A stretch of 64,000 nt of DNA. Source: Pomphorhynchus laevis. Lineage: Eukaryota > Acanthocephala > Palaeacanthocephala > Echinorhynchida > Pomphorhynchidae. The notes beneath the pieces are model-generated. The model searched no databases. It was not told where the DNA came from and was given only the letters and a program-made list of their open reading frames with translations. The position numbers and the translations under genes are program-made. Where the stretch lies: the NCBI GenBank assembly GCA_012934845.2, contig WNNJ02003654.1, forward strand, positions 124,001-188,000, given 5' to 3'. Numbering within the stretch: the first letter of the stretch is position 1; each line of letters opens with the position of its first letter. Positions 45,541-58,161 of this stretch are shown here, piece after piece.

Positions 45541-48500
45541 ATGTAAGTTCTTCTTCACAACGATTCAATAAGGTCAGTACTGTTTCTTTATTACACGGTG
45601 ATGGGGAAGTGCTTTCCCCATCCCAAAAATAAATAATTTGGTTCTAATCAAAGTTATACGACCAGTCGAAAGACATGAACTCTACAATGTATTTTTACGT
45701 TCATTTACGCAGCAGTATAAAAATAGAATTTTGTTCAATACGATGAAACTTAACCCATCAGAGGTGAAAGTTTCGTTTGTCACATCAGACCTTGCTAAAA
45801 ATTACTCAATACTTTTACACCAACATAACGGTTTATGGTGAACTCACCTTTAAGCACGGCCTTGCCTCGCTAAGGGTGACGAATTTTCCTTGTAGTATGG
45901 ATGAGGAAGATATGCACTCACTAATGTCTACATTGAAAATTACTAATTTTAGGTCTATCCAGGGTAGGGATGGCAATCCTATCCCGGTTGGATTTTGCTT
46001 AGCTCCGGTGTATACTGCAGAAGCCTTGGCTAAATCTTCATCGAACTCCTTCATGGGTTTTTATATCCGTTTTTTTTCATTGCAGAAAAAGATGAGCTTA
46101 CATACGCCCACTGCAGCAGGTGTCACAAATGGGGGCACTGTGCCTCCAGCTGCTGTGGGACCCCAACATGCGGGGTTTGCAGTTCAGCTTCCTGTCAAAA
46201 TCTACAATCGAACGACCGTTGTGTGCCTAGCCCATCCTGTTCGAACTGTGGTAAGAGCCATTCTGCTTGGGGTAAGAGATGCAGTTTGTTGAAAGAATAT
46301 ATAAGCATGCTCATTAAACCGCTCAAACCTTCTACTTATTCGCAAGTGGCCGCCCCGCGAATGGATGACTCTGAGATATTACGTACGATGGACGTTAAAT
46401 TAGAAGCTTCCCATCGCAAACTTGAAAACCTAATTTTCATGGCTTTGGGTGTAGTGATAATTCATACGACGCTACCTGTTTTGGCAGTTCTTCCAGAGTC
46501 GAAGAAGAGGGAGGCTTCGGCCCATACTGTCCCCTCGCTCAAGGACTAGGAGAAGTCCTAGCATAGGAGAAATAAAGACTCTGGCAAGGCGCAAGTACCG
46601 ACCCCGGCTGGAGCTAGTGGCGGGAAGGGTAAACTTCGTGCACCTAGCTCTGTCTAGGTAGGCAACCCTCTATCCAGCTAATCCATCACAATGCAGAGTA
46701 CTCGTGAGCCTTTTTCACTGAATATCCTTCAGTGGAATTCGGGAGGTGCTTCTGCCCTTAGACTTTTATCTGGTAGAGATGCAGATGTTATAGTCAATCA
46801 TTAGGCGCGGTCTATCCGTCTCCCCCAGGACATTACTTGATTTATTCCAAAGCATATATATTCCCACTATACTTTGTACATAACCCCGCCTCACTCCTCT
46901 TCATCTCAATGACTCTTGACCTTAGTTAAGTGCTCCTTAAAGTTCTCCTTCCTATTAAACTACTCTTGTCCAGCCATGTCTTGTTTAGTAGTTACACACT
47001 ATAAGAACGGTAAACGCTTTAGTCAGTCAATTCTACATCCGACCAGAGGAGATTCACAAGAACGATGACCTCCTGGATAGTATTATTGACAGCGGTTATG
47101 ACATGGTACTAGGTGACTTCAACGACAGAACTGATCGTTGCATCAATGCAGCATTTCGCAGAGCTAGAAACGGTTATCTTATTCACAAAGTTTCGTCTTC
47201 AACCTTCCATTGCACATCAACAAATTCTATCCACAACATTTTACTGCTTCACTCGAGGTGGTTGTTAAAACCCCTCTGCACGGAGCAGTCGCGCCAGCAA
47301 TTGTCCACCTCTCATGACCTAATTTGTTGGAGAATTGAGGAAGATATGTTGCATCGAAGGAGTTTTCACTTTTATCCGATCAGAGTGGCTTTCTTTCAAG
47401 CGGCTATCCAACTCTTACCCAAAATATAAAATGAGAGTCTGGCCGAATTTAATACCTACCGCTTTTCGCAAGCTACCGCGATTTTATCGACTACATATAA
47501 AGGTCGTATATACAATCCCACTCTTACGAAACTCAAGGTCCTAGCCAAATTCCTTAACCTTCCTAATCTCTCAGTTTCCATTAGACAGGCTCTCTCTAAT
47601 GAATACTAGAGCACTAGATATAGGTACCAGCTGAATAAGGATAGGACGAATATTGCTCGCCTTAATCCTTCTCTGAATCCTTTTGTAAGATTTTCAAGAA
47701 GGAGAAGTTTGTTTGCTGGAAGGATAGAGCATTGGGTTGGATAGGGAATGTAGACCTTGATAAAGTTTTGGAGGAGTCACTAGCCTTACACAATTATGGA
47801 GCCACTGAATCACCTCATACAATCCCGCCTTGATATAACCTTAGAAGTAGGGATCTATCTGTTACGGATATTCTTATCTCCTAGAGTCTACTCCCGGGCA
47901 CCTCCAAATCCGTCACTCGACTTTCTTCTCGGGTATGTCAGCTTTTGACAGCTGATCAGAGAAGAGAAGTGGCCGTCACAATTCTTTTAGCCTCCCCAAC
48001 CGATGTTGCAGGCAACAATATTAGTAAGCGTGTTTTTATTCCTAAGAAAATATCCTGCTAATGCCTTAAAGATCTGAGAACAATTTTGATTCAAAATTCA
48101 TCCGTCTTGATTTACGAAAAAGCGCTGGCGCTTATAATCTGAGACAATTTCAGTAGGCCTAATTTGATCCCTTCAGGTTTTTATGGGTTTGTCAAAGTTT
48201 GCTCGGTCCATTCATCAGTTGGTGAGGTGGAGATGTTTTGTCGGGATAATAGCTATCGTTTTGTTGTGGCTGTTTTCCTTGACATTTATACTGCATTTGA
48301 TCGCATCTCCATTCCCTTTGTTGTCTCTTCTCTCAGGTCCCTCGGGTTGCTTGCGAGAATTGTGAATAGGGTAAAGATCCTGCTGTATACCAAGCGATTT
48401 TACTATGAAGACGACCCTGATGCGCGACAGCTCTACCCTATTACGGGTGTACCCTAAGGATCCCCACTTTCTACTATCTTATATCTCGCTGCCTCCATTA

Positions 48501-48715
48501 ATCTATTCAAAATATTTAAACGCGAACAATGTCTTGTGGTGTACGCTGATGACACCACAGCCCTGTTCACTGGACACAGGTAAAGATGTAGTCTATGACA
48601 TCAGCCGTTTCTTTTTAAGATTAAAAGACCAGCTACCCCAATCCAATCTTATTTTAAACTCTGCAAAATCGCAGGTGGTAGTCTTTCATGGCTCCCTTGC
48701 AACAAAGAAAAAACT

Positions 48716-49195
48716 TAAAGCCACACAAAACGTTTACGCAGTATATTACACTTTTAATATACAAGTGATCAAATTTGCAATTATAATATTCGATCGACGA
48801 TATGAAATTCCACGACAGATCACTTTTCAAAAATAAATGTAAAAACATTTAATTATTTAAAAATATTACAGTAACTTGGCACAATCATCAATAATATCCT
48901 TATCATTTAATAAAATGCTCCATGTGCAATCAAGTAGAACAATTCGTATTTGATTATTGTTGGGCAATCTATGAAAGAAAAATTGATAAAAAGATAAATT
49001 TAATGTTTTGTCAAACATAATCTTTGTCGAGAACATTAGATACTTCTGCATTCGAAATATACTTAAATAATTGTGGTCAATCGCACTAAAATTGAACGAC
49101 AACAAGTAAAATTTGATCACGCAAATTAAAAAGAATAATTGATCTTATAAACACAAAATAAAAATGTTGTATTTATAGAAATTAAATATATGTAT
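48716..49195 (-). repeat. Inverted paralogue of the 58.5-58.96 kb LRR region
   Basis: The reverse complement matches 58505-58960 along nearly its whole length, by eye around 85% identical (landmarks TTTGAAAAGTGATCTGTCGT, GTTGTCGTTCAATTTTAGTG). It lies inside LINE-B copy D, between two copies of the same LINE segment. It carries host LRR exon material, not LINE sequence. Confidence 0.85.
48870..48968 (-). CDS. LRR-family exon, 99 bp, inverted copy
   Basis: On the minus strand, acceptor CATAG before 48968 and donor GTAATA after 48870. Open in the common phase for 32 codons: LPNNNQIRIVLLDCTWSILL..., ending in a split L codon. The plus-strand paralogue 58729-58827 has the same length, phase and splice sites. 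Both stay open although their residues differ, which hints at use or at recent duplication. Upstream frame continues to a Met at 49120 but that part is probably intron. Confidence 0.55.
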
Positions 49196-49487
49196 CTTAT
49201 CCCCACTTTCTCCTATCTTATATCTCGCTGCCTCCATTAATTTATTCGAAATATTTAAACGCGAACAACGTCTTGTGGTGTACGCTGATGACACCACAGC
49301 CCTGTTCACTGGACACAGGTAAAGACGTAGTCTATGACATCAGCCGTTGCTTTTTAAGATTAAAAGATCAGTTATCCATATCCAATCTTATTTCAAACTT
49401 CGCCAAATCGCAGGCGGTCGCCTTTATGGCACCTATCCTACAAAGCAAAAACTCAAGAGATTAGCACTCTCTGCGCTCTCCTTCATA

Positions 49488-49680
49488 AATTGTGTAAATT
49501 TATGAAGATAAATTTACACAATTTATTGAAGATAATACATGACTTCGACTTACCGAAATTATTCGCAAAATTGGCTGGTTTTTCGACAGTCAACTTCAGT
49601 GTTTGGATCAGATTATTAATGACTACTTGAACATTTATATCTTTCAAATAATGGTCAAAGAATAATCCGCATGTATTATC
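49488..49680. other. Foreign segment in LINE-B copy D with hairpin and exon-like read
   Basis: Begins with a palindrome (ATAAATTGTGTAAATTTAT / ATAAATTTACACAATTTAT). The minus strand of 49545-49660 is open (DINVQVVINNLIQTLKLTVE...) and ends at a GTAAGT donor, as LRR exons do. Not enough to call a repeat. Confidence 0.35.
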
Positions 49681-49759
49681 TTCTATCTGCCTCTGATCCC
49701 ATCCCCACCTTCACAAATTGTGTAAAATACATCGGGTTTACCGTTACATGTTATATATG

Positions 49760-51930
49760 TATCTTTTTAATATTTTTTATTATATTTTTATTAAATATTA
49801 TTTGTTAAAAATATTTTATTTGTATTATTTCTGCCAATACCACATACAACATATTTCTGCCAATAATAATGTTAATCTTAATCCAAAAAAATGGGTGCAA
49901 GTTTATAAAAAACGTTTTTTTACACTTAAAAGTAGTTAAATAAATTAAATTAATAAATTAATAAATTAATATTAATATTAATATTTTTATTTATTTATTA
50001 ATAAATAAATATTAAATAAATCGTTTTTTATTATTTCTTATCTAATATTTTATTAGAAATAAATATTCTCTATAAATTTAGTCAAAGTTTACAGAAATAT
50101 CCATTGAATTTAGTCAAAACATATCGTTAACTGACTTTAGTCATACCATTTATATACGAATTAATAGTGTTATTATAGAATTGTTTATTAACGTTTAAAA
50201 AGTTAATATTTATTAACATTTTAAGTTTATACGCACTTAATAATTGTATTTATTTAATAAGAATCATTTAATAGCCGATTTTCAAAACACGTTTTAATTA
50301 TTCAATTGTTTAGTCAAAATTTCAAATAATTTATTTTTAATTTGAAAAATGAATCTAGTTACCCTAATTATTTATGACTAAATTCTATTTAATAATTCTA
50401 TTTAGTAATTTAGTAATATTTATACTAATTCTATTTTTAAAAATAGATTTTTATTTTATATACTTATTAGCATTTTCTAAAGTATTTTAGTATTTCTTGA
50501 AATAAATGATGTTTAAAAATTAACTCTTAATCGATTGTGTAAATCTTTTTTCTTAACACATTTTGATATAAATTGAGAGAGCGGGTTTTGAAATTTTTGA
50601 AAATTATAGTGATCAAAGCTAGTCTAAATTTAAGTTGTTCTGATTCTTGATTGTTATTATTATAGCCAGTGACTTACAAAAGCCAACAGCGGTAAGTTAG
50701 CATTTCATATTTTAAACTTTCATATTTTACGCCTTCTAAATATATACGTTGACAAAACTGTCCTTTTTCATTATTAAAAATAATTAGTTTAAAATATAAG
50801 AACAGTCGTAACCATTTCATTATATATTGAAACTTAAAATTTCGTTTTTAATAAAGAAATTTAGTCTTGAAATTTGATCTTTTTATAATGCGAAATAAAT
50901 GATATTAAAAAATTTACTTTTAATTATTATAAGCATAGAAGCAGATATTTCTTTGTTAGGATTTCGTGATAATAACTTGTTTTCACTTATCATGCAATTC
51001 AATCTCTTATTTATATTTTTAAGAGAAATTCTGCAATTCAATATTAATTATAATTATGAAATAAATTTTATAATTTCTTGTGAGAATTTATTTTTTTAGA
51101 AAAATTGCTTGTGTGATAATGGGCTGATTTGCTATTCATAGATATTATCAGTATTACCTTTTTAAGTTTATTTGATTTACAAAATAATCTTTATGAATTA
51201 ATGATTTTGAAGTTTATTATAATCATTAAATGAGAAAATTAATCATAAAATGTCAGATTTGTACATACTTCATATAAAATCATGCATTATTTGAAGTAGA
51301 GCGTAATTTGCGTCGTTATTTACTTATTTTCTACTTTTCTAGATTTCTATAGAAAATCTCTTGTGCAATAGATATTAATAAAATAAAAAAATAAAAAATA
51401 TTTAAAAAATTTAATATTTTTTTTAATATTTATTTTTATTTAAAATTTAAATAAAAATATTATTTATTTATTTAAAAAAATTTAATTTATACTAATTAAA
51501 TTCACAAATATTTTAATGAGCAATTAGTTTAACTTTTTAGGTTTATTTCATTAACAAAGTAACCTTTATGAATTAATGTTTTTGAAGTGTATTATAATCA
51601 TCGAATTAGAACATTTATTGTTCATTTATTTAATGGTATTATTTATATCATCTAATTCATATCATTTATTCATATCGAATCAGCATCCGATAAAAATTAA
51701 TAAATAGAAGAAATTATAATTCGTTATAATTCTCAAATTTCAGAAATATCAAAGAAACCAAATGTAATTGCAAAAGTCTTAATTTTGATAAAATAAATGA
51801 ACATATATATCCATAATATAGAATTAATAAAAAATGGTAAATTAAAAGGGTATTTTTTAATCTATTTAATAAAATAAATGAACATATATGCACACATAAT
51901 CTAGAATTAATTGAAAGCAATAAATTAAGG
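49760..51930. other. Very AT-rich spacer
   Basis: No gene seen. 51150-51235 (ATCTTTATGAATTAATGATTT ... TTATTATAATCATTAAA) recurs at 51535-51620. Frames at 49718-49939 and 50899-51099 are Phe/Ile/Leu-rich chance frames. Confidence 0.5.
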
Positions 51931-52440
51931 AAAATGCTATCAAAAGGGTATAAATATAGATTAAATAATAACAACGACAAAAATAAAATTTACAATTCGT
52001 TATATAATAACTTAAATGATTACTTTAGTAAGCTGATTAATAGTGAAAGCTCGAATATATCTAAGATAAAAATTTGGAAAACCTATATATTCGATAAAAT
52101 TAAAAAGAAAATGAAAATAACAAACAATTACAAAAGGAAAGATAAAATTAATAAAGATATGTATAAAGAACTTACTAAATTAAAGGATAACTATATAATA
52201 ACAACTTTTGATAAAGCTAGTAATAACTTTGTCTTCATATGCATAAATCTTTATTATGATATACTAATGAAAGAGGTAAATTCTAATGATTTAAATGTAA
52301 ATCCAACATATGAACGTAGTGAGTTGAGTTTAGAAACAATTATTACAAGTCACTGTTCTATAATGGATAAAAAGGGTATAAAGGTTGAATCAGATAATAA
52401 AACTATACCTATATTATATTGGAATATAATATAGGTATAA
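51930..52440 (+). pseudogene. Penelope-like RT fragment, first copy
   Basis: 166 codons open from 51934: DKNKIYNSLYNNLNDYFSK, MYKELTKLKDNYIITTFDKA, SNNFVFICINLYYD, TYERSELSLETIITSHCS and IPILYW at the end. The motif order DKASNNFVFICKxYY ... TMYWxPKLHKNPxxxRFI is that of an RT family I recall from Hydra and other animals, usually grouped with Penelope-like elements. It stops in a palindrome at 52403-52439. Confidence 0.65.
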
Positions 52441-52930
52441 ATGCTCAAATGCCATCTTTGGTAAGCTGATTGATAGTGAAAGTTTAAATACATCAAAGGT
52501 AAACATTTGGAAATCTTTTATATCAGATAAAATCAGAGATAAAATGAAAATAACAAACAATTATAAAAGGAAAGATCACATTAATAAAGATATGTATACA
52601 AAACTTATTAAATTAAAGCATAACTATATAATAACAACTATTGATAAAGCTAGTAATAACTTTGTCGTCATATGCAAATGGCCTTATTATGATACACTAA
52701 TGAAATAACTTAATTATAATAATTTAAATAAAAACACAACATATGAACGTAGTGATTTTAGTTTATAAACATTTATTACAATTCATTGTTCTATAATGAA
52801 TAAAAAAGGTATAAATATTAAATCAGATAATAAAACTATACCTATATTATATTGGAATCCAAAATTACATAATAATCCAATAAAATCTACATTCATATGA
52901 AGTGCTTTAAATTTACATTAAAACCACTTT
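52441..52930 (+). pseudogene. Penelope-like RT fragment, second copy
   Basis: Repeats the first copy in the same orientation: GKLIDSESLNTSKVNIWKS, MYTKLIKLKHNYIITTIDKA, SNNFVVICKWPYYD, then IPILYWNPKLHNNPIKSTFI, reaching the PKLHKNP motif that the first copy lacks. Broken by several stops and then fades out. Confidence 0.62.
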
Positions 52931-53204
52931 CTATTGATTTGAAGTAATTCTAACACCCTTTATTAAATGATTTTGTTAATACTTTGTTTTTATATTCAAG
53001 AAGGTTCATAAAGCGCACTTTTCGGAATTTTTTTAATTAATTTTTAATTTAATAATTAAAATAATTAAAATAATTAATAATTAAATAATTTAAATTTATG
53101 CTTTTCTACCTCAAATTATAAATGGATCAAAATCAGTTGTTTTTATTTAAATTTGGGATTATTAACCAAATAATTTGAATAACGAAAACTACCGATTGTG
53201 ATTG

Positions 53205-54235
53205 CGATTGTCTTTCAGTTTTTAAAAGACTGTGTTTTGATAATTTTCGTTCATTCACGCAACGTGTTTTTATTTCTCTCAAGTGACTTAGAAAAATATC
53301 TCTCCATTCGGAAATGTTTATTAAATTTTTGATAAACAATAATGGGAAGTAATCGTAAAGTTACTTGTATTATTAAATAACTGTGAATTCTTTAAAATAT
53401 TGATTGGTAGGGGGAACGATTTGTTTCTTTACAAATTATTTAATTAAAGTTACTTGTATTATTAAATAACTGTTATTAATTTTTAATTTTGATTGAACGG
53501 AAGGATCGATTTGTTTTTTACAAATTATTTTATTCTTTAAAATTATCATCCAAAAGACAAAACGCATATATGTGTGTCTAACTTTAGTAATTTTTATCCA
53601 ATAAGTGAACAAATTTATCGTAATAAAGTTCACTTATTATTAAATTAATAATAACTGAGCTTAATGGGAAATGACTACTGTAATTTTACAAAAAAGTGAC
53701 ATCAAAAATAGTGTCGTCTTTGGGACTTATTTTCAAATTTTGCATTATTTATTAAGTAAGTACTTCAATTAAAGCTGACCTTTTTAAAGCTTTATAGAAT
53801 ATGGATTTGTTCATAACTGTTTAAAAAATAAATCTAAATTATATAAAAATATGAAATACATGTTTCGATGTATTGATGATTTATGTGTATTTAACTCTAA
53901 TAATTTTTTATTTTATAAGCTAACAAATCTATCCAAAACTACCAGAACACTGTTTTGGTAATTTTCGTTCTTTAACGCGACGTGTTTTTATTGCGCTCGA
54001 GTGAGTTCGAAAATTATCTCTCCTTTCGGAAATTTTTATTAAATTTTTAATAAAATAACTTAAAATATACTTAAAAGATATTATCATAAACTACAATGGG
54101 AAGTAATCGTAAAGTTACTTGTATTATTAAATAACTGTTATTACATTTTAATTTTGATTGAACGGAAGGATCGATTTGTTTTTTACAAATTATTTTATTC
54201 TTTAAAATTATCATTCTCAAGACAAAACACTTTAC
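53205..54235 (+). repeat. Segmental direct duplication
   Basis: 53235-53400 (AATTTTCGTTCATTCACGCA ... GGGAAGTAATCGTAAAGTTA) recurs at 53960-54125. The following part (TTGATTGAACGGAAGGATCG ... CAAATTATTTTATTC) is at 53480-53530 and 54155-54200. A third partial GTTACTTGTATTATTAAATA lies at about 53448. Non-coding as far as I can see. Confidence 0.75.
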
Positions 54236-55800
54236 AAAATGGTTTTTAGATTGTCCAAAGCTTTAAAATCATTTTATTTTAATTATTTAAGATAAAATAT
54301 TTTCATATATTTTATGTGAACACAAAAATGCAGCAAAAAAATTAAGAAATAAGGAATAAAACAAAATTTACATCAAAATAAAATTTATTGTTTAATAGAA
54401 AATAAATTATTTTTTAATCGTCAATGTATTTATTATTTTTCAACGTAACAAAATAATTGTTTTTATATTTTACCTTATTGATACATTCTTACTTTATTGA
54501 AGAGAGTTTCGATATCTTATACAATCTGTGATGCTTACAACTCTTTATAAATTAGATTACTTATATTCATGAAATTAGATTAAAATTACAAAAGGAAATT
54601 TATTTTTCTAAAGTCTAAATTAAACATGTTTGGCTTATTGCTGATATATCAATAAATAAGAAAGGTTTTATTGTATTTAAAATTCTCAGTGAAATCATGT
54701 AGAGAATACACTTTAAATTTTCCTTCTATATTTTGCATTGAGCAAAGTAGACTGATTATTTTTGTAAGGTAATTTAAATACAATTGTCATAGAGTTAATT
54801 TCAGTAAATTTGACGTTGATAAGTTAACATTCGATGACTACTTAGTTTTGCCTTATATTCTCATACGATTAAAAATCATACGGCTTCTTTGAAAAAGCCG
54901 TATGATGTAACCGCATATAGATCAAGTGACTTATTAATAACCTGCTTCGTGGCAGCCAAGTCGGTTGCTGTATAAATAATTATAACTTGGTCCTTGTCCT
55001 AAAAAGTTGCAAAAACAGTTGTCCTACTGCCAACGAAAAAAACAGTTGTTTGACGACACCGTTACTTCTAGCATTCGGTATCGTAAACAGATGAAAGTAG
55101 CTTTTAACCGAAAAGTGTATGTTAAATCAACCAGTCACATTTTAATTTGAAATCGACGAGGCACATTATAATTTAATAATTTTGAAAATAATTATCTTAT
55201 AAGTTTAGCATTATTATTCCGATAGTCTTGATCAGCTTATTAATATTTCTAAAAACGAAAGCCAATATTTTAAATTTTAATAATTTATAATTTATCGGTA
55301 ATTCATCCGTGATTATATTATCAATTAATTATTTTATAATATTAAGCACTAATTTGACTAATGTTTCAAAGCAAACGATGATATGAGCTTTTATTTTAGA
55401 ATCAATAAAATATTATGAATTTAATATTAAAATAAAAATCAATTAAATATTATTATTTATAGTACAAATTTGGCATTTTTCTTTTAAAATAGTTTTATTA
55501 CAATAATGAGTTTGTGTGCTTTAAACGCGTTTAATCACTAAAAGTATTATATTATAAAGAATTATTATATTATTAATTATATAATTATTGTTTTGAATAA
55601 TTCACTTTTTTTGAAGCTAGTTTTGATTATATCTATAAATTTTCGGGTAACTTTTCATACTCACTCTTTTGGAACGCATACTCACTATTATCATACACGT
55701 TATCAAATCTTATCCTAGTGTGGATTTTAAATTGCAAAATCTGGTCTAGCGGTTATTATCATACGGCACGCCACATTCTGCAATCCGAATTCTTTGTACA
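54235..55800. other. AT-rich spacer with hairpin
   Basis: A clean hairpin at 54875-54906 (ATCATACGGCTTC ... GAAAAAGCCGTATGAT). The 54940-55090 segment is less AT-rich but unrecognised. No gene seen. Confidence 0.45.
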
Positions 55801-55810
55801 GGTCTGTCAT

Positions 55811-56220
55811 GCTCTCTGGCATGCTTGTCATAGATTGTATCGTATGGGATCATGAAGATCGATTGAAATCGGGACTGGTGATCCTTTGATGGAGGGTTAT
55901 TTATGTATTGAGTAGTTGCTAGGTCACACGAGGTGACTTTCGCATTGAAAACCAGCTACAAAATCCTTCCTTCACGATATCCAATTCCATACACCCTGAC
56001 TACTAACGGCGCCGTTGCCACAGCCGTTTTCGTTTCGCCCGCCTTTTGCCACATGTTGGTAGCTGGTTTTCAATGCGAAAGTCACCTCGTGTGACCTAAG
56101 AACTACTCAATACATAAATAAGCATCCATCAAAGGATCCCCAGTTCCAATTTCAATCGATCTTCATGATCCCATACGATACAATCTATAACAAGCATGCC
56201 AGAGAGCATCTCGGAAAAAA
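55811..56220. repeat. SINE fold-back: inverted and direct partial copies
   Basis: A minus-strand copy (about 55840-56063) carries the 3' two thirds of the SINE. Directly after it, from 56060, a plus-strand copy of the last third begins at GTAGCTGGTTTTCAATGCG. The two pair as an inverted repeat of about 165 bp, 55811-55983 with 56052-56215, including flank AGCATGCCAGAGAGCAT on both sides. Confidence 0.8.
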
Positions 56221-56264
56221 CAGTTTCTAGAGATCATGATGGAAGGTTTCATGTACTGTGTGAA

Positions 56265-56868
<604 letters not shown>

Positions 56869-56872
<4 letters not shown>

Positions 56873-58161
56873 TCAGTGCCCTCGTAATCAACGAATACGA
56901 ATTTGTGCCTTATATAAAAAATAACTATAAGGTTCACACACGCAACTAGCCAGTAAAATCGTTTTCTGCACCTGAGCATCGTATAGCATCGTGAGGAATT
57001 GTTAGTGTCTTTATAGTTATCACAAAATCATTCGAAACGTACCTAACCACTTCATCCGAGTGACGATGACTGCTAGGGAGTTAGGAACGTCTCGGAGCGA
57101 TACATTAGACTGATGGAGCTGATGATCGAAGTCCAGTTATTTAGCAGCATATATGGATTAAAAATCAATTGTAGCCAGCTTTGGCTCCTGGACCACAGTT
57201 TCCAGCGAGTTTTCGCAATAACAATATATATTGTGTATATGTATTGTATACATATGAAGTTGCTTGATATACTGGACTTCGATTTACGACTTTCAGTCAC
57301 CATGCCACATCTTGACGACCAATGAGTACACGGCAAAACTCATCAGTAGATTGAAGTACACACTGGCCGTTTCGGTTGCCTGTGTGACATTATGAATATA
57401 GGCGTTTCCGACATTATATCTAGAAACCGTTGATAAGATTTAAATTATAATATGTTAAGCTACAAAAATTCAGAATTATATAATATCTTGTGGATTTTCG
57501 TAATGCTATTATTTTATTAGCATTGCTGATTAACTTTGTTTCAAACGTAGTTTTCAATTAATATTAAATGATTTTTTCGCAAAAATCGTTTTATTTCTTT
57601 TTTATCAATGCACTCTTTGATTACCAACCTACAAAAATGTGCTATTAACTTGGTAAAACCTGTTTTTATATAAATAACAGTTTTATATAGTCACTTAATA
57701 ATAAGAACCAGAAACTGAGTTAAATAAAATACGATAGAATGCACTATATAAATTAAGTTATTAAATATGTATTGATCGAACAGGTATCAATCCTAATTAA
57801 ATATGGATCCTTAATACAATTGATACGAATAAAGGTTAGTAATGTTATAAAAATTGCAGGTAATGAAAGGTTTTAACAAGTTTACTAATATAAAATTGTT
57901 TGAATTTTAACAAATGTAGACGAAAGCATACTTACTATAAGATTAATTTGAAAACTATTATTTTGTTTCAAACATCTATATTCATATGACACGATTAATT
58001 TTTATTAGTTTATAAGATTCTAATTTTACTAATATCACGGCTTCTACAATTTTACAATTTTACAATCACTTACACAAGTTTACAATCGTTCAGATTTTCT
58101 TAATAAAGTAAGAGCGATTTAGACATTTCAACAGCAATGATGGCTGTTATTGCACCCTAAG
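56869..58161. other. Spacer with possible LINE RT remnant
   Basis: 56870-57420 is less AT-rich. Within it, plus-strand 57113-57215 reads ELMIEVQLFSSIYGLKINCS, resembling the RT segment after YADD (xxYGLxINxxKTK) of many LINEs. An antisense 87-codon frame is a shadow. 57420-58161 is AT-rich with no gene seen. Confidence 0.4.

Larger units (their letters stand above)
45590..49760 (+). mobile_element. LINE-B copy D: nearly full length, interrupted
   Basis: Follows copy C head to tail. ORF1 45638-46549: VIRPVERHELYNVFLRSFTQ, MDEEDMHSLMSTLKITNF, GRDGNPIPVGFCLAPVYTAE, SSNSFMGFYIRFF, a Cys-rich knuckle region, MDDSEILRTMDVKLEASHRK. Endonuclease 46980-47430 (MVLGDFNDRTDRCINAAFRR), linker 47400-48150, RT from 48164 (FLDIYTAFDRISIPFVV, VVYADDTTALF). 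At 48716 an unrelated segment interrupts it. The RT part 48460-48715 is repeated at 49198-49485, and the last LINE piece appears at 49680-49745. Broken in many places. Confidence 0.87.

Noticed and set aside
50641-50700. A mini-exon between TATAG and GTAAGT near 50665-50690
   Set aside because: Only about 26 bp and closed in the LRR phase.
51714-51980. 88-codon minus-strand frame with hydrophobic runs, possible membrane protein
   Set aside because: It overlaps the Penelope-like RT fragment on the other strand and is Leu/Phe/Ile-rich by composition.
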